Shown here one piece after another: positions 17,291-26,598 of a DNA stretch of 64,000 bases (the first letter of the stretch is position 1; every line of letters starts with the position of its first letter). The notes beneath the pieces were generated by a model, which made no database searches, was not told the origin of the DNA, and worked only from the letters and a program-made list of their open reading frames with translations. A program made the translations under genes and the position numbers. The DNA comes from Massilia arenae (GTDB taxonomy: Bacteria > Pseudomonadota > Gammaproteobacteria > Burkholderiales > Burkholderiaceae_D). Location of the stretch: the NCBI RefSeq assembly GCF_008014745.1, contig NZ_VPFD01000013.1:62001-126000 (forward strand). The letters are read 5' to 3'.

Positions 17291-18541
17291 ATGGTCACAC
17301 CCCGCAACCTGGCTGCAGCCCGCGCATGGCTGTGCGCCGCTGCTTTCGCGCCAGGCTTCGCACTGGCCAACGCTGCCGCGCCCAAGGCGGAAGTCATCCA
17401 TTGGTGGACGTCCGGCGGCGAATCGAGCGCCGTCAAGCAGGTCGCCCAGGCCTACCGCGCCGCCGGCGGCGTGTGGATTGACAGCGCCATCGCAGGCGGC
17501 GACCAGTCGCGCGCCGTCACCATCAACCGCATCATCGGCGGCAACCCGCCGACCGCCGCCCAGTTCAACACCTCCAAGCAGTTCACCGACGTCATCGAGC
17601 AGGACATGCTCAATAACGTCGACCTGATCGCCAAGGCCCAGGACTGGGACCGCATCCTGCCCGAGCCGCTGATCGACGTCATCAAGCACGACGGCCACTA
17701 CTACGCGGTGCCGCTAAACATCCACATGCAGACCTGGATCTGGTACTCGAAGGCCGCCTTCCAGAAGGCCGGCATCGACAAGGAACCAGCCAGCATCGAC
17801 GAACTCTTCGCCGCCCTCGATAAACTGAAAGCCGCCGGCTTGGTGCCGCTGGCCCACGGCGGCCAGTCGTGGCAGGAGACCGTGCTGTTCTCGGCCCTGC
17901 TGGCCAATATCGGCGGCCGCGAGTTGTACTTGAAAGTGATCCGCGACCGCGACCAGGCCACCATCCTGTCGCCGCAGTTTCGCAATGTGCTGCTCACCTT
18001 CAAGCGCATGAAGTCCTATGTCGATCCCGGTTCGCCCGGCCGCAACTGGAACGACGCCACCGCGATGCTCATCAGCGGTAAGGCCGGCTTCCAGGTGATG
18101 GGCGACTGGGCCAAGGGCGAGTTCACCAATGCCGGCCAGCTGCCCGGCCAGCACTATGGCTGCATCCCCGGCCTCAAGCCCGACACGCCCTATCTGATGC
18201 AGGGCGACGTCTTCGTCTTCCCACGCACGAACAAGGCCGACGCGATCAAGGCCCAGCAGCTGCTGGCCAACGTCGTATCGCAGCCCGCGCTGCAAGTCTC
18301 GTTCAGCAAGCTGAAAGGCTCGATCCCGGTGCGTACCGATGTCGACGCGTCGCAGCTCGACCTGTGCGCGCAGAAGGGCATCGAGATCATCAAGGACCGC
18401 AGCCGCCAGCTGGGCGTCACCGAGGTCTATCTGACCCCGGACCAGAACGGCGCCATGCAGGACATCCTGACCGCCTACTGGAATATGGACATGAACGTCG
18501 ACCGGGTCCAGCGCAGCATCGCCAACGCCCTCAAATACTGA
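17291..18541 (+). CDS. Sugar ABC transporter, periplasmic substrate-binding protein
   Basis: A 416-residue family-1 type extracellular solute-binding protein. A signal peptide covers roughly residues 1-30 (AWLCAAAFAPGFALANAAA). The mature part starts with VIHWWTSGGESSAVKQVAQAY, a typical opening strand of sugar-binding proteins. GKAGFQVMGDWAKGEF is another family segment. It leads an operon with two permeases and an ATPase. The neighbours (beta-glucosidases, LacI) suggest glucose or a beta-glucoside as ligand, but specificity is inference. Confidence 0.92.
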   Translation: MVTPRNLAAARAWLCAAAFAPGFALANAAAPKAEVIHWWTSGGESSAVKQVAQAYRAAGGVWIDSAIAGGDQSRAVTINRIIGGNPPTAAQFNTSKQFTDVIEQDMLNNVDLIAKAQDWDRILPEPLIDVIKHDGHYYAVPLNIHMQTWIWYSKAAFQKAGIDKEPASIDELFAALDKLKAAGLVPLAHGGQSWQETVLFSALLANIGGRELYLKVIRDRDQATILSPQFRNVLLTFKRMKSYVDPGSPGRNWNDATAMLISGKAGFQVMGDWAKGEFTNAGQLPGQHYGCIPGLKPDTPYLMQGDVFVFPRTNKADAIKAQQLLANVVSQPALQVSFSKLKGSIPVRTDVDASQLDLCAQKGIEIIKDRSRQLGVTEVYLTPDQNGAMQDILTAYWNMDMNVDRVQRSIANALKY

Positions 18542-18545
18542 CGCC

Positions 18546-19439
18546 ATGCTCGCCCAACGCCTCCACGTCCGCCTCGCTCCGCACTTCGCCCTGCTGCCGA
18601 TGGCGCTCGTGGTACTGGGCGCCTACATCGGCGGCGCGCTGTGGACCCTGCGCACCTCGTTCACGGCCTCGCGCACCTTCCCGTCCGATAACTTCATCGG
18701 CGCGGCGCAGTACGTGCGCCTGTTCGACAACGAGCGCTGGCTGCTGTCGCTGCATAACCTCGCCATCTACGGCGTCGCCTTCATCGTCGCCTGCATGGTC
18801 ATCGGCTTCCTGCTGGCCGTCTTCATCGACCAGAACGTCAAGGGCGAAGGCCTGCTGCGCACCGTGTTCCTGTACCCGTACGCGATGTCCTTCATCGCCA
18901 CCGGCCTCGTATGGCAATGGCTGCTGGCGCCCGGCAGCGGCATCGAAGGCGCGATGCGCCAGATGGGATTTCCAGGTTTCTCGTTCGACTGGATCGTGCA
19001 CCAGGACCTGGTGATCTACACCGTCGTCATCGCCACCGTGTGGCAGGCCTCGGGCCTGGTGATGGCGCTGATGCTGGCCGGCCTGCGCGGCATCGATCCC
19101 GAAATTTACAAGGCCGCGCGCCTGGACGGCATCCCGGCCTGGCGCGTGTATTTGCAGATCGTCCTGCCGATGCTGGGGCCGTCGGTTGCCACCGTGTTCC
19201 TGCTGCTGGCCACCGCGGTCGTGAAACTGTTCGACGCCGTGGTCGCGATGACCCAGGGCGGGCCCGGCATCGCCAGCGAAGTGCCGGCCAAGTTCATCAT
19301 GGACCACCTGTTCCTGCGCTCGAATATCGGCCTGGCCTCGGCCGGCGCGGTGACGCTGCTGCTCCCGGTGCTGGCCCTGCTCGCGCCCTATGCCTATGCC
19401 CGCAGCCGCCGCGCGCGCCTGAATGGGGGCCACGCATGA
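18546..19439 (+). CDS. Sugar ABC transporter permease (MalF/UgpA type)
   Basis: A 297-residue inner-membrane permease with six predicted helices. The binding-protein-dependent transport motif (EAA loop) reads IYKAARLDGIPAWRVYLQIVLPM near residues 181-203, the contact site for the ATPase. It starts 4 bases after the binding-protein stop and its stop overlaps the next permease (ATGA), so all are translated together. Confidence 0.93.
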   Translation: MLAQRLHVRLAPHFALLPMALVVLGAYIGGALWTLRTSFTASRTFPSDNFIGAAQYVRLFDNERWLLSLHNLAIYGVAFIVACMVIGFLLAVFIDQNVKGEGLLRTVFLYPYAMSFIATGLVWQWLLAPGSGIEGAMRQMGFPGFSFDWIVHQDLVIYTVVIATVWQASGLVMALMLAGLRGIDPEIYKAARLDGIPAWRVYLQIVLPMLGPSVATVFLLLATAVVKLFDAVVAMTQGGPGIASEVPAKFIMDHLFLRSNIGLASAGAVTLLLPVLALLAPYAYARSRRARLNGGHA

Positions 19440-20332
19440 GCCACCATTCGCTGCAGGCGATTGCGCCACCCATACCTGGCCACGCCACCCAGACCGCGCG
19501 CCGCAAGCGCCTGTTCACGCCCGCACGCCTCGGCGTCTATGCCTTCCTGTTCAGCGCCGCCCTGTTCTTCTTGCTGCCGCTGTACGTCATGATCATCACC
19601 TCGTTCAAGCCGATGGACGAGATCCGCATGGGGAACGTGTTTGCCCTGCCCGCTGCCGCCACGCTCGAGCCATGGCGCACGGCCTGGGGCGCGGTCAGCC
19701 ACGGTTTCTGGAATTCGGTGGCGATCGCCGTGCCCAGCACCGTGATCCCGATCCTGCTCGGCGCCGTCAACGGCTATGCGCTGTCGTTCTGGCGTCCGCG
19801 CGGCGCCAACCTGCTGTTTGGCGTGCTGCTGGCCGGCGCCTTCATTCCGGTGCAGGTCATGATCTATCCGCTGGTGTGGATGATGGCGCATGCCGGCGTG
19901 TTCGGTTCGCTGCCGGCGATCGTGGTGGTCCACGTCATCTTCGGCATGCCGCTCATGACGCTCCTGTTCCGCAACTACTATGCCTCGGTGCCGCACGAAC
20001 TGTTCCAGGCCGCGCGTATCGACGGTGGCGGCTTCTGGCGCATCTTCATCCAGGTGATGCTGCCGATGTCGCTGCCAATCATCGTCGTGGCCGCGATCAT
20101 GCAGGTCACCGGCGTCTGGAACGACTACATCCTGGGCCTGGTGTTCGCCGGTCGCGAGAACCTGCCGATGACGGTCCAGCTGAACAACGTGATCAATACC
20201 ACCACCGGCACCCGCCTGTACAACGTCAATATGGCCGCGACCATCCTGACGGCCGCGGTGCCGCTGGCGATCTACTTCATCTCCGGACGCTGGTTCGTGC
20301 GCGGCATCGCCGCCGGCGCCGTGAAAGGCTAG
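19436..20332 (+). CDS. Sugar ABC transporter permease (MalG/UgpE type)
   Basis: A 298-residue permease, partner of the preceding one in the channel. It has a Pro-rich cytoplasmic N-terminus, then six helices beginning FLFSAALFFLLPLYVMIITSFKP, a typical start of the MalG group. The EAA loop reads ELFQAARIDGGGFWRIFIQVMLPM. I place the start at 19436, in a 4-base ATGA overlap with the upstream stop. Longer in-frame starts run far into the first permease gene. Confidence 0.93.
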   Translation: MSHHSLQAIAPPIPGHATQTARRKRLFTPARLGVYAFLFSAALFFLLPLYVMIITSFKPMDEIRMGNVFALPAAATLEPWRTAWGAVSHGFWNSVAIAVPSTVIPILLGAVNGYALSFWRPRGANLLFGVLLAGAFIPVQVMIYPLVWMMAHAGVFGSLPAIVVVHVIFGMPLMTLLFRNYYASVPHELFQAARIDGGGFWRIFIQVMLPMSLPIIVVAAIMQVTGVWNDYILGLVFAGRENLPMTVQLNNVINTTTGTRLYNVNMAATILTAAVPLAIYFISGRWFVRGIAAGAVKG

Positions 20333-20345
20333 GGTCAAACTCGCT

Positions 20346-21392
20346 ATGTCGAACGTCCACCTGCGCAAACTGTGCATCACCCGCGGCAGCAACGAGATCA
20401 TCCGCGATCTCGACCTGCAGATCGAGCCGGGCGAATTCCTCGTGCTGCTCGGCCCTTCGGGCTGCGGCAAGTCGACCCTGTTGCACAGCATCGCCGGCCT
20501 GATCGACCTGTCCGGCGGCGCAATCGAGATCGGCGGGCGCGACATGAGCTACGCCGACCCGAGCGAGCGTGGCATCGGCATGGTGTTCCAGTCGTATGCG
20601 CTGTATCCGACCATGACGGTCGAGAAGAATATGTCGTTCGGCCTCAAAATCTCCGGCACGCCGAAGGCGGAAGTGCAGCGCCGCGTGCGCAAGACGGCAG
20701 AGATGCTGCAGCTCGACGCCCTGCTCCACCGCAAGCCATCGCAGCTCTCGGGCGGCCAGCGCCAGCGCGTTGCCATCGGCCGTGCGCTGGTGCGCGAAGC
20801 CGGCGTCTACCTGTTCGACGAGCCGCTGTCGAACCTCGACGCCAAGCTGCGTGCCGAACTGCGGCGCGAACTGAAACTGCTGCACCAGACGCTCGGTTCG
20901 ACCATGATCTACGTGACCCACGACCAGGCCGAGGCGATGACGCTGGCGACCCGCATCGTCGTGATGCAGGGCGGCCGCATCCAGCAGATCGGCACGCCGG
21001 CCGAGGTGTATGACACGCCGGCTAACCGCTTCGTGGCCGGCTTCCTCGGTTCGCCGTCGATGAATTTCATTGACGGCAGCGTCGATGCGCACGGCCGCTT
21101 CAGCGCCGGGGCAATCACCTTGCCATTCGCAGGCGGTGCGTCGGCCGGCGCGATAACGCTGGCCGCGCGTCCGGAACACATCCACATCGACGACAACGGC
21201 CCCTTGAGCGCGACGGTCACCCTGGTCGAACCGATGGGCAATCACCAGGTGGTGTGGCTCGACTGTGGCGGCCAGGCGCTGTCCTGCATCGAGCACGATG
21301 GCCGTTCGTTGGCATCCGGCCAGGCGGTACGCTTCGCGATCGATGCAAGCCGTGTTTCGTTGTTCGATCCTAAAAATGGACAACGCTTATGA
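20346..21392 (+). CDS. Sugar ABC transporter ATP-binding protein (UgpC/MsmK type)
   Basis: A 348-residue ATPase that powers the transporter. Walker A GPSGCGKST is at 36-44, the signature LSGGQ at 134-138, Walker B VYLFDEP at about 154-160, and the switch His is in MIYVTHDQAEAM. A C-terminal TOBE-like regulatory region follows (about 235-345), as in MalK/UgpC. It ends the transporter operon, and the LacI gene starts 79 bases further on. Confidence 0.94.
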   Translation: MSNVHLRKLCITRGSNEIIRDLDLQIEPGEFLVLLGPSGCGKSTLLHSIAGLIDLSGGAIEIGGRDMSYADPSERGIGMVFQSYALYPTMTVEKNMSFGLKISGTPKAEVQRRVRKTAEMLQLDALLHRKPSQLSGGQRQRVAIGRALVREAGVYLFDEPLSNLDAKLRAELRRELKLLHQTLGSTMIYVTHDQAEAMTLATRIVVMQGGRIQQIGTPAEVYDTPANRFVAGFLGSPSMNFIDGSVDAHGRFSAGAITLPFAGGASAGAITLAARPEHIHIDDNGPLSATVTLVEPMGNHQVVWLDCGGQALSCIEHDGRSLASGQAVRFAIDASRVSLFDPKNGQRL

Positions 21393-21471
21393 CGGATGGG
21401 TGCCATCCGCACGCGGATGCAGTATGCTTGACGGTTGTTTTGATTAACTCATTGAACGGATAGGATCGCGG

Positions 21472-22533
21472 GTGGCGACAATCAAGGACGTAGCGCGACT
21501 GGCTGGAGTAGGTCTCGGCACCGCCTCGCGTGTGGTCAGCGGCAAGGGCTCGGTATCGCCGGCCACGCTCGAACGCGTGCGCAAGGCGATCGACGAGCTG
21601 GGCTTCCGGCCCTCGCACGCGGCGCGCGCCCTGCTGTCCGGCACCAGCCGGATGGTCGGCGTCTACATCCCCGTGTTGTCCGGCACCTTCTACACGCCGA
21701 TCCTGCAGATCATCGACACCGAGCTGCGCGCGGCCGGCCTGCACATGGTGGTCGCCTTCGGCGTCGGCCTGGGCGACGCGCGCAACCAGGCGATCGAGGG
21801 CATCGAGTTCCTGATCGAGCGCGGCTGCGATGGCCTGATCATGATGACCAGCGCCCTGCTCGACGAAGACATCGCCGCTCTCGGCGGCAAGCGGCGCCTG
21901 ATCGTCGCGTTGAACCACGACTTCAAGGACATCCCGGAGCAGTGCTTCACGGTCGACCATGCGCAGGGCGGCCGGCTGGCGGCGCAGACCCTGCTCGAGC
22001 ATGGCCACCGCGACATCGCCGTCATCGCCGGCCCCAGCGCGCTGGTCGACAACGTGGCGCGTATCGACGGCTTCATGCACGAGCTGAAAGCCAATGGCGT
22101 CGACACCGACAAGGTGTGGCTGGTCGAAAGCGACTTCTCGCCGCAGGGCGGCTGGCATGCCGCCAAGGCCCTGGTCGAATCGAAGACGCCGTGCACCGCC
22201 CTGTTCTGCGCCAACGACGAGATGGCGGTTGGTGCCCTCTCCTACTTCCAGGAGGCCGGCATCAGCGTGCCGCGCGACCTGTCGGTGATCGGCTACGACG
22301 ACACGCCGAGCGCGCAATTCTCGGCGCCGCGCCTGACCTCGGTGCACATGCCGTGGCGCGAGATGACGCAGAACGGCATCAACGCCCTGCTCAACCGCTG
22401 CTACGACCTGAAGCGCCCGGTGGCGCGCAGCTTCCCGGTCGACGTGACCATGCGCGCCTCGCTGGCCAGGGTCGGCGCCAAGGCGAAGAGCGACAAGAGC
22501 GGCAAGAGCAAAGGCAAGAGTAAAAGTGAGTGA
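21472..22533 (+). CDS. LacI-family transcriptional regulator of the beta-glucan locus
   Basis: A 353-residue DNA-binding repressor. The N-terminal helix-turn-helix reads TIKDVARLAGVGLGTASRVVSGKG, followed by the hinge SHAARALLSGTSRMVGV and a periplasmic-binding-protein-like sugar-sensing domain (about 60-335). The C-terminus is a short Lys/Ser/Gly-rich tail. The start is GTG. It lies in the middle of the sugar locus, between the ABC operon and the GH1 gene, and is the only LacI-type gene here. I infer that it binds the four TGGNAACGTTNCCA-like palindromes around it; inducer unknown. Confidence 0.93.
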   Translation: MATIKDVARLAGVGLGTASRVVSGKGSVSPATLERVRKAIDELGFRPSHAARALLSGTSRMVGVYIPVLSGTFYTPILQIIDTELRAAGLHMVVAFGVGLGDARNQAIEGIEFLIERGCDGLIMMTSALLDEDIAALGGKRRLIVALNHDFKDIPEQCFTVDHAQGGRLAAQTLLEHGHRDIAVIAGPSALVDNVARIDGFMHELKANGVDTDKVWLVESDFSPQGGWHAAKALVESKTPCTALFCANDEMAVGALSYFQEAGISVPRDLSVIGYDDTPSAQFSAPRLTSVHMPWREMTQNGINALLNRCYDLKRPVARSFPVDVTMRASLARVGAKAKSDKSGKSKGKSKSE

Positions 22534-22551
22534 GGCGTGTTTGCCTCATCC

Positions 22552-22575
22552 ATGGCCGCGTGCGGCCATTTTTTT
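22552..22575 (+). terminator. Rho-independent terminator after the lacI-type gene
   Basis: A perfect 8-bp self-complementary stem, ATGGCCGC / GCGGCCAT, is followed by a run of seven T. A second small hairpin (TGAGGC / GCCTCA, about 22531-22548) overlaps the stop codon. Confidence 0.85.
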
Positions 22576-22585
22576 GGCGCCAGAC

Positions 22586-22599
22586 TGGAAAGCTTTCCA
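22586..22599. promoter_or_regulatory. LacI-type operator upstream of the GH1 gene
   Basis: TGGAAAGCTTTCCA, a perfect 14-bp palindrome 61 bases before the GH1 start. It shares both arms with the other sites in the locus, but its centre is GC instead of CG. No strong promoter is obvious next to it. Confidence 0.7.
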
Positions 22600-22660
22600 A
22601 TGTCTTGTTAAGCTGTCCCAAAATTTAATTGAGTACAACACCAAAACCTGAAGCGAGACC

Positions 22661-24025
22661 ATGACCACTGCCAACCGACCCGAGCCTTCCGCGCCGCAGC
22701 GCAGCGATTTCGCCCGCGATTTCCTGTGGGGCTGCGCCACCTCGTCGTACCAGATCGAAGGCGCCGGCCGTGAAGACGGCCGCGTGGAATCGATCTGGGA
22801 CCGCTTCGCCGCCACCCCCGGCACGATCCGCGACGGCTCCGATGGCCTGGTGGCCTGCGACCACTACCACCGCTGGCCGGAAGACTTCGACATCGCGCGC
22901 GGCATGGGCCTGAACGCCTACCGCTTCTCGTTCGCCTGGCCGCGCATCTATACCGGCGTGAATGGCCAGCCGAACCAGCAAGGCCTGGACTTCTATTCGC
23001 GCCTGGTCGACGGCATGCTCGAACGGGACCTAGAACCATGGGCCACCTTGTACCACTGGGACCTGCCGCAGGCGCTGCAGGATGCCGGCGGCTGGGAAAA
23101 CCGCGCCACCATCGACGCCTTCCTCGAGTACACCGACGCCATGACGCGCACGCTGGGCGACCGGGTCAAGCACTGGATCACCCACAACGAACCGTGGTGC
23201 ACGGCCATCATCGGCAACTTCGAAGGCTGGCATGCGCCGGGCAAGACCGACCTCAAGGCCGCGCTGCAAGTCGCGCACAACGTCCTGGTCTCGCACGGCA
23301 AGGCAGTGCCGCTGATCCGCGCCAACGTACCGGATGCGAAAGTGGGCATGGCGGTCAGCCTGCACCCGCTGCGCGCCGCCAGCGACAGCGCAGAAGACCA
23401 GGCTGCGATGGAGCGCCACGACGGCCTGCGCTACCGCTGGTTCCTCGACCCGCTGTTCGGCCGCGGCTACCCGGAAGCCACGCGCGAACGGTTCGGCGCC
23501 GCGGCGCCCGACGTCGAACCTGGCGATATGGAAGCGATCGCCATCAAGACCGACTTCATGGGCGTGAACTACTACTTCCCCGAGGTCATCAAGCACGAAA
23601 AAGGCCACGCGCCGCTCGACGCCAAAGTACTGCCGACCACCAGCGGCGAGATCACCGCGATGGGCTGGCCGGTGTCGCCGGAAGGTTTCACTGAACTGCT
23701 CACCCGCATCGAGAACGACTACCAACCGGGCCCGATGTACGTCACCGAGAACGGTTCGGCCTTCGAGGATAGCGTCGGCCCGGATGGCGAGATCGACGAC
23801 GTCCAGCGCCGCCACTACCTGATGCGCCACCTGGCCGCCATGAAGGAGGCAATCGACCAGGGCGCGCCGATCAAGGGTTATTTCGCCTGGAGCCTGCTCG
23901 ACAACTTCGAATGGGCCGAAGGCTATCTGCGCCGCTTCGGACTGGTGCACATCGATTACGCCACCCAGCAGCGCCGCCTGAAGAACAGCGGCAAATGGTA
24001 TGGTTCCTTCCTGCGCCAGGAATGA
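22661..24025 (+). CDS. GH1 family beta-glucosidase
   Basis: A 454-residue cytoplasmic enzyme that releases glucose from beta-glucosides such as cellobiose or laminaribiose. The GH1 N-terminal signature FLWGCATSSYQIEGA is present. The acid/base is Glu177 in THNEPW and the nucleophile Glu363 in YVTENGS. There is no signal peptide. It is the first gene of a unit with the GH3, glucokinase and sugar permease genes, behind a LacI-type operator. Confidence 0.96.
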   Translation: MTTANRPEPSAPQRSDFARDFLWGCATSSYQIEGAGREDGRVESIWDRFAATPGTIRDGSDGLVACDHYHRWPEDFDIARGMGLNAYRFSFAWPRIYTGVNGQPNQQGLDFYSRLVDGMLERDLEPWATLYHWDLPQALQDAGGWENRATIDAFLEYTDAMTRTLGDRVKHWITHNEPWCTAIIGNFEGWHAPGKTDLKAALQVAHNVLVSHGKAVPLIRANVPDAKVGMAVSLHPLRAASDSAEDQAAMERHDGLRYRWFLDPLFGRGYPEATRERFGAAAPDVEPGDMEAIAIKTDFMGVNYYFPEVIKHEKGHAPLDAKVLPTTSGEITAMGWPVSPEGFTELLTRIENDYQPGPMYVTENGSAFEDSVGPDGEIDDVQRRHYLMRHLAAMKEAIDQGAPIKGYFAWSLLDNFEWAEGYLRRFGLVHIDYATQQRRLKNSGKWYGSFLRQE

Positions 24026-24075
24026 GCTTTCACGAATAAGCGTTTACTTCAACGAACAATAAAGCGAGACAACCC

Positions 24076-26598
24076 ATGACCTTCAAGCTTCGTCCTTCCA
24101 CGCTGGCCCTCTCCATCGCCCTGGCCCTGCCGGCCATCTGCGGCGCTGCCGCCCCGGTTGACACCAGGCTGGCCGACTGGCCGCGCGTGACCAGCGCCAT
24201 CAAGAAGGACGACGCGATCGAGAAGCGGGTCCAGGAAATCGTCAGCAAGATGACCCTGGCCCAGAAGGTCGGCCAGATGACCCAGCCCGAGATCAAGACC
24301 ACCAAACCGGAAGACGTGACCAAGTACTACCTCGGTTCGGTCCTGAACGGCGGCGGCAGCTGGCCAAACAATAACAAGGCGGCCGACGCCAAGGAGTGGC
24401 TGGCGCTGGCCCAGGCCTACCACGAGGCCTCGATGAAGACCGATATGGCGATCAAGGTGCCGGTGGTGTGGGGCACGGATGCGGTCCACGGCCACAACAA
24501 CGTGCCGGGCGCCACCCTGTTCCCGCACAATATCGGCCTGGGCGCCGCGCGCAATCCGCAGCTGATGCGCGAGATCGGCGCCGCCACCGCCAAGGCGGTG
24601 CGCGCGACCGGCATCGCCTGGGTGTTCGGCCCGACGCTGGCCGTGGTGCGCGACGACCGCTGGGGCCGCACCTACGAAAGCTATGCCGAGCATCCGGAAG
24701 TCGTGCGCAGCTATGCCGGCGAATACGTGAAGGGCATGCAAGGCGCGTTCAAGGACGACGCCAACACCATCGCCACCGCCAAGCACTTCATCGGCGACGG
24801 CGGCACGAAAAACGGCAAGGACCGCGGCGTGACCGAGGCCAGCCAGGCCGACCTGATCAACATCCACGGCGCCGGCTACTTCCCGGCCCTGAACGCCGGC
24901 GCGCAGACCGTGATGGCCTCGTTCAACAGCTGGACCGATACCGCCAGCGGCAAGGAGTACGGCAAGCTCCATGGCAGCAAGGAAGCGCTGACCGACATCC
25001 TGAAGGTCAAGATGGGCTTCGACGGCTTCGTCGTCACCGACTGGAACGGCCACGGCGAAGTGAAGGGCTGCCGCAACGACAGCTGCGCCCAGGCGATCAA
25101 TGCCGGCAACGACATGATCATGGTGCCGGACGACTGGAAGGCCTTCATCGCCAACACCATCAAGCAGGTCGAAGCAGGCGAGATCCCGATGTCGCGCATC
25201 GACGACGCGGTGTCGCGCATCATCCGCGTCAAGCTGCGCGCCGGCCTGTTCGACAAGAGCCCGGTGCAGAACGCCTATGCCGGCAAGGACGACGCGATGC
25301 AGGCGCGCGCATTGGCGCGCCAGGCGGTGCGTGAATCGCTGGTGCTGCTCAAGAACGAAGGCCCGGCCCTGCCCTTGAAGCGCGGCCAGAAGATCCTCGT
25401 GGTGGGCAAGAGCGCCGACGAGCTGTCGAACCAGAGCGGCGGCTGGTCGATCACCTGGCAGGGCACCGCCACCACCAATGCCGACTTCAAGAATGCCGAC
25501 ACCATCCTGACCGGCATCCGTGAAGCGGCCGGCAAGGACAACGTCACCTTCAGCCTCGATGCGAAAGGCGTCGACGTGTCGAAGTTCGACGTCGTGGTCG
25601 CCGTCATCGGCGAGCGTCCTTATGCCGAAGGCGACGGCGACATCCACCCGTCCGGAACGCTGCGCCACAGCAGCCGCTATCCTGAAGATCTCGCCGTGCT
25701 GAAAGCCGTCGGCGGCAAGGGCAAGCCGGTGGTCACGGTGATGGTCACCGGCCGTCCGGTGTTCGCCAACGACCTGCTCAATCTCTCGGATACCTTCATC
25801 TCGGCCTGGCTGCCGGGTTCCGAAGGCAAGGGCGTGTCGGATCTGCTGGTCGAAGGCCAGCAGCGCCACGACTTCCGCGGCGTGCTGCCGTTCTCGTGGC
25901 CCAAGTCGGCCTGCCAGATCAAGCTGAACGTGGGCGACAAGGATTATGCGCCGCTGTTCGCCTACGGTTATGGCTTGAAGGTCGCGACCCGTTCCAAACT
26001 GGGCAAGCTCGATGAAAGCTATCCGCAAGGCGGCTGCAGCGCCGGCAACACCTTCCCGGTGTTCAGCCAGGCCGACCGCCTGAGCTATCCGCTGGCCATT
26101 CGCAGCGGCCAGCAGACCACCGTGCTCGGCGCCGACCTGAACGCCAGCTTCAAGCTGCCGAACATCACTGTCACCACCGCCCAGGTCAACACCCAGCAGG
26201 ACGCCAAGCTGGGCGCCTGGACTGGCCCGGCCACGCTGGAAGCACGCGGCGCACGCGCCATCAGGCTGCCCGCGGCAGCGGTCAAGGATGGCGCGCTGCG
26301 CTTCGACACCATCGTCGCCAAGGCGCCGGCCGGCAAGGTGACGCTGTCGATGCGCCAGGGTTCCACCAGCGTCGACCTGGATGCGACCGCCCTGTTCAAG
26401 CGCCTGGCCGTCGGCGCCAAGAACACCGTCGCGATTCCGCTGGCGTGCTTCCAGGCCAAGGGCCTCGACCTGGCCAAGGTCGATACGCCGTTCGCCGTCA
26501 CCAGCGATGCCGAGTTCTCGGCGGCCTTCGCCAATATCGAGATCGCCGGCGGCGCGGCCAAGGAAGCAGGCGCCGTGCAGTGCGGTGAACTGAAATGA
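24076..26598 (+). CDS. GH3 family exo-beta-glucosidase (exported)
   Basis: An 840-residue enzyme with a signal peptide (about 1-27, LALSIALALPAICGAAA). The N-terminal TIM barrel has the nucleophile Asp322 in GFVVTDWNGHGE, with KHFIGDGGT upstream. A C-terminal alpha/beta domain and an extra about 180-residue C-terminal region follow, like exo-1,3/1,4-beta-glucanases of the ExoP/Cel3 kind. It probably cuts glucose from beta-glucan oligosaccharides in the periplasm. It lies 50 bases after GH1 and overlaps glucokinase by 4 bases. Confidence 0.95.
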   Translation: MTFKLRPSTLALSIALALPAICGAAAPVDTRLADWPRVTSAIKKDDAIEKRVQEIVSKMTLAQKVGQMTQPEIKTTKPEDVTKYYLGSVLNGGGSWPNNNKAADAKEWLALAQAYHEASMKTDMAIKVPVVWGTDAVHGHNNVPGATLFPHNIGLGAARNPQLMREIGAATAKAVRATGIAWVFGPTLAVVRDDRWGRTYESYAEHPEVVRSYAGEYVKGMQGAFKDDANTIATAKHFIGDGGTKNGKDRGVTEASQADLINIHGAGYFPALNAGAQTVMASFNSWTDTASGKEYGKLHGSKEALTDILKVKMGFDGFVVTDWNGHGEVKGCRNDSCAQAINAGNDMIMVPDDWKAFIANTIKQVEAGEIPMSRIDDAVSRIIRVKLRAGLFDKSPVQNAYAGKDDAMQARALARQAVRESLVLLKNEGPALPLKRGQKILVVGKSADELSNQSGGWSITWQGTATTNADFKNADTILTGIREAAGKDNVTFSLDAKGVDVSKFDVVVAVIGERPYAEGDGDIHPSGTLRHSSRYPEDLAVLKAVGGKGKPVVTVMVTGRPVFANDLLNLSDTFISAWLPGSEGKGVSDLLVEGQQRHDFRGVLPFSWPKSACQIKLNVGDKDYAPLFAYGYGLKVATRSKLGKLDESYPQGGCSAGNTFPVFSQADRLSYPLAIRSGQQTTVLGADLNASFKLPNITVTTAQVNTQQDAKLGAWTGPATLEARGARAIRLPAAAVKDGALRFDTIVAKAPAGKVTLSMRQGSTSVDLDATALFKRLAVGAKNTVAIPLACFQAKGLDLAKVDTPFAVTSDAEFSAAFANIEIAGGAAKEAGAVQCGELK

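Noticed and set aside
24026..24075. Degenerate operator (AAGCGTTTAC) before the GH3 gene
   Set aside because: Only a half-site resembles the LacI motif and the GH3 gene is already in the GH1 transcription unit.
24049..26028. A 659-residue open frame on minus, antisense to the GH3 gene
   Set aside because: Shadow of a GC-rich gene; the plus frame has signal peptide and catalytic residues.
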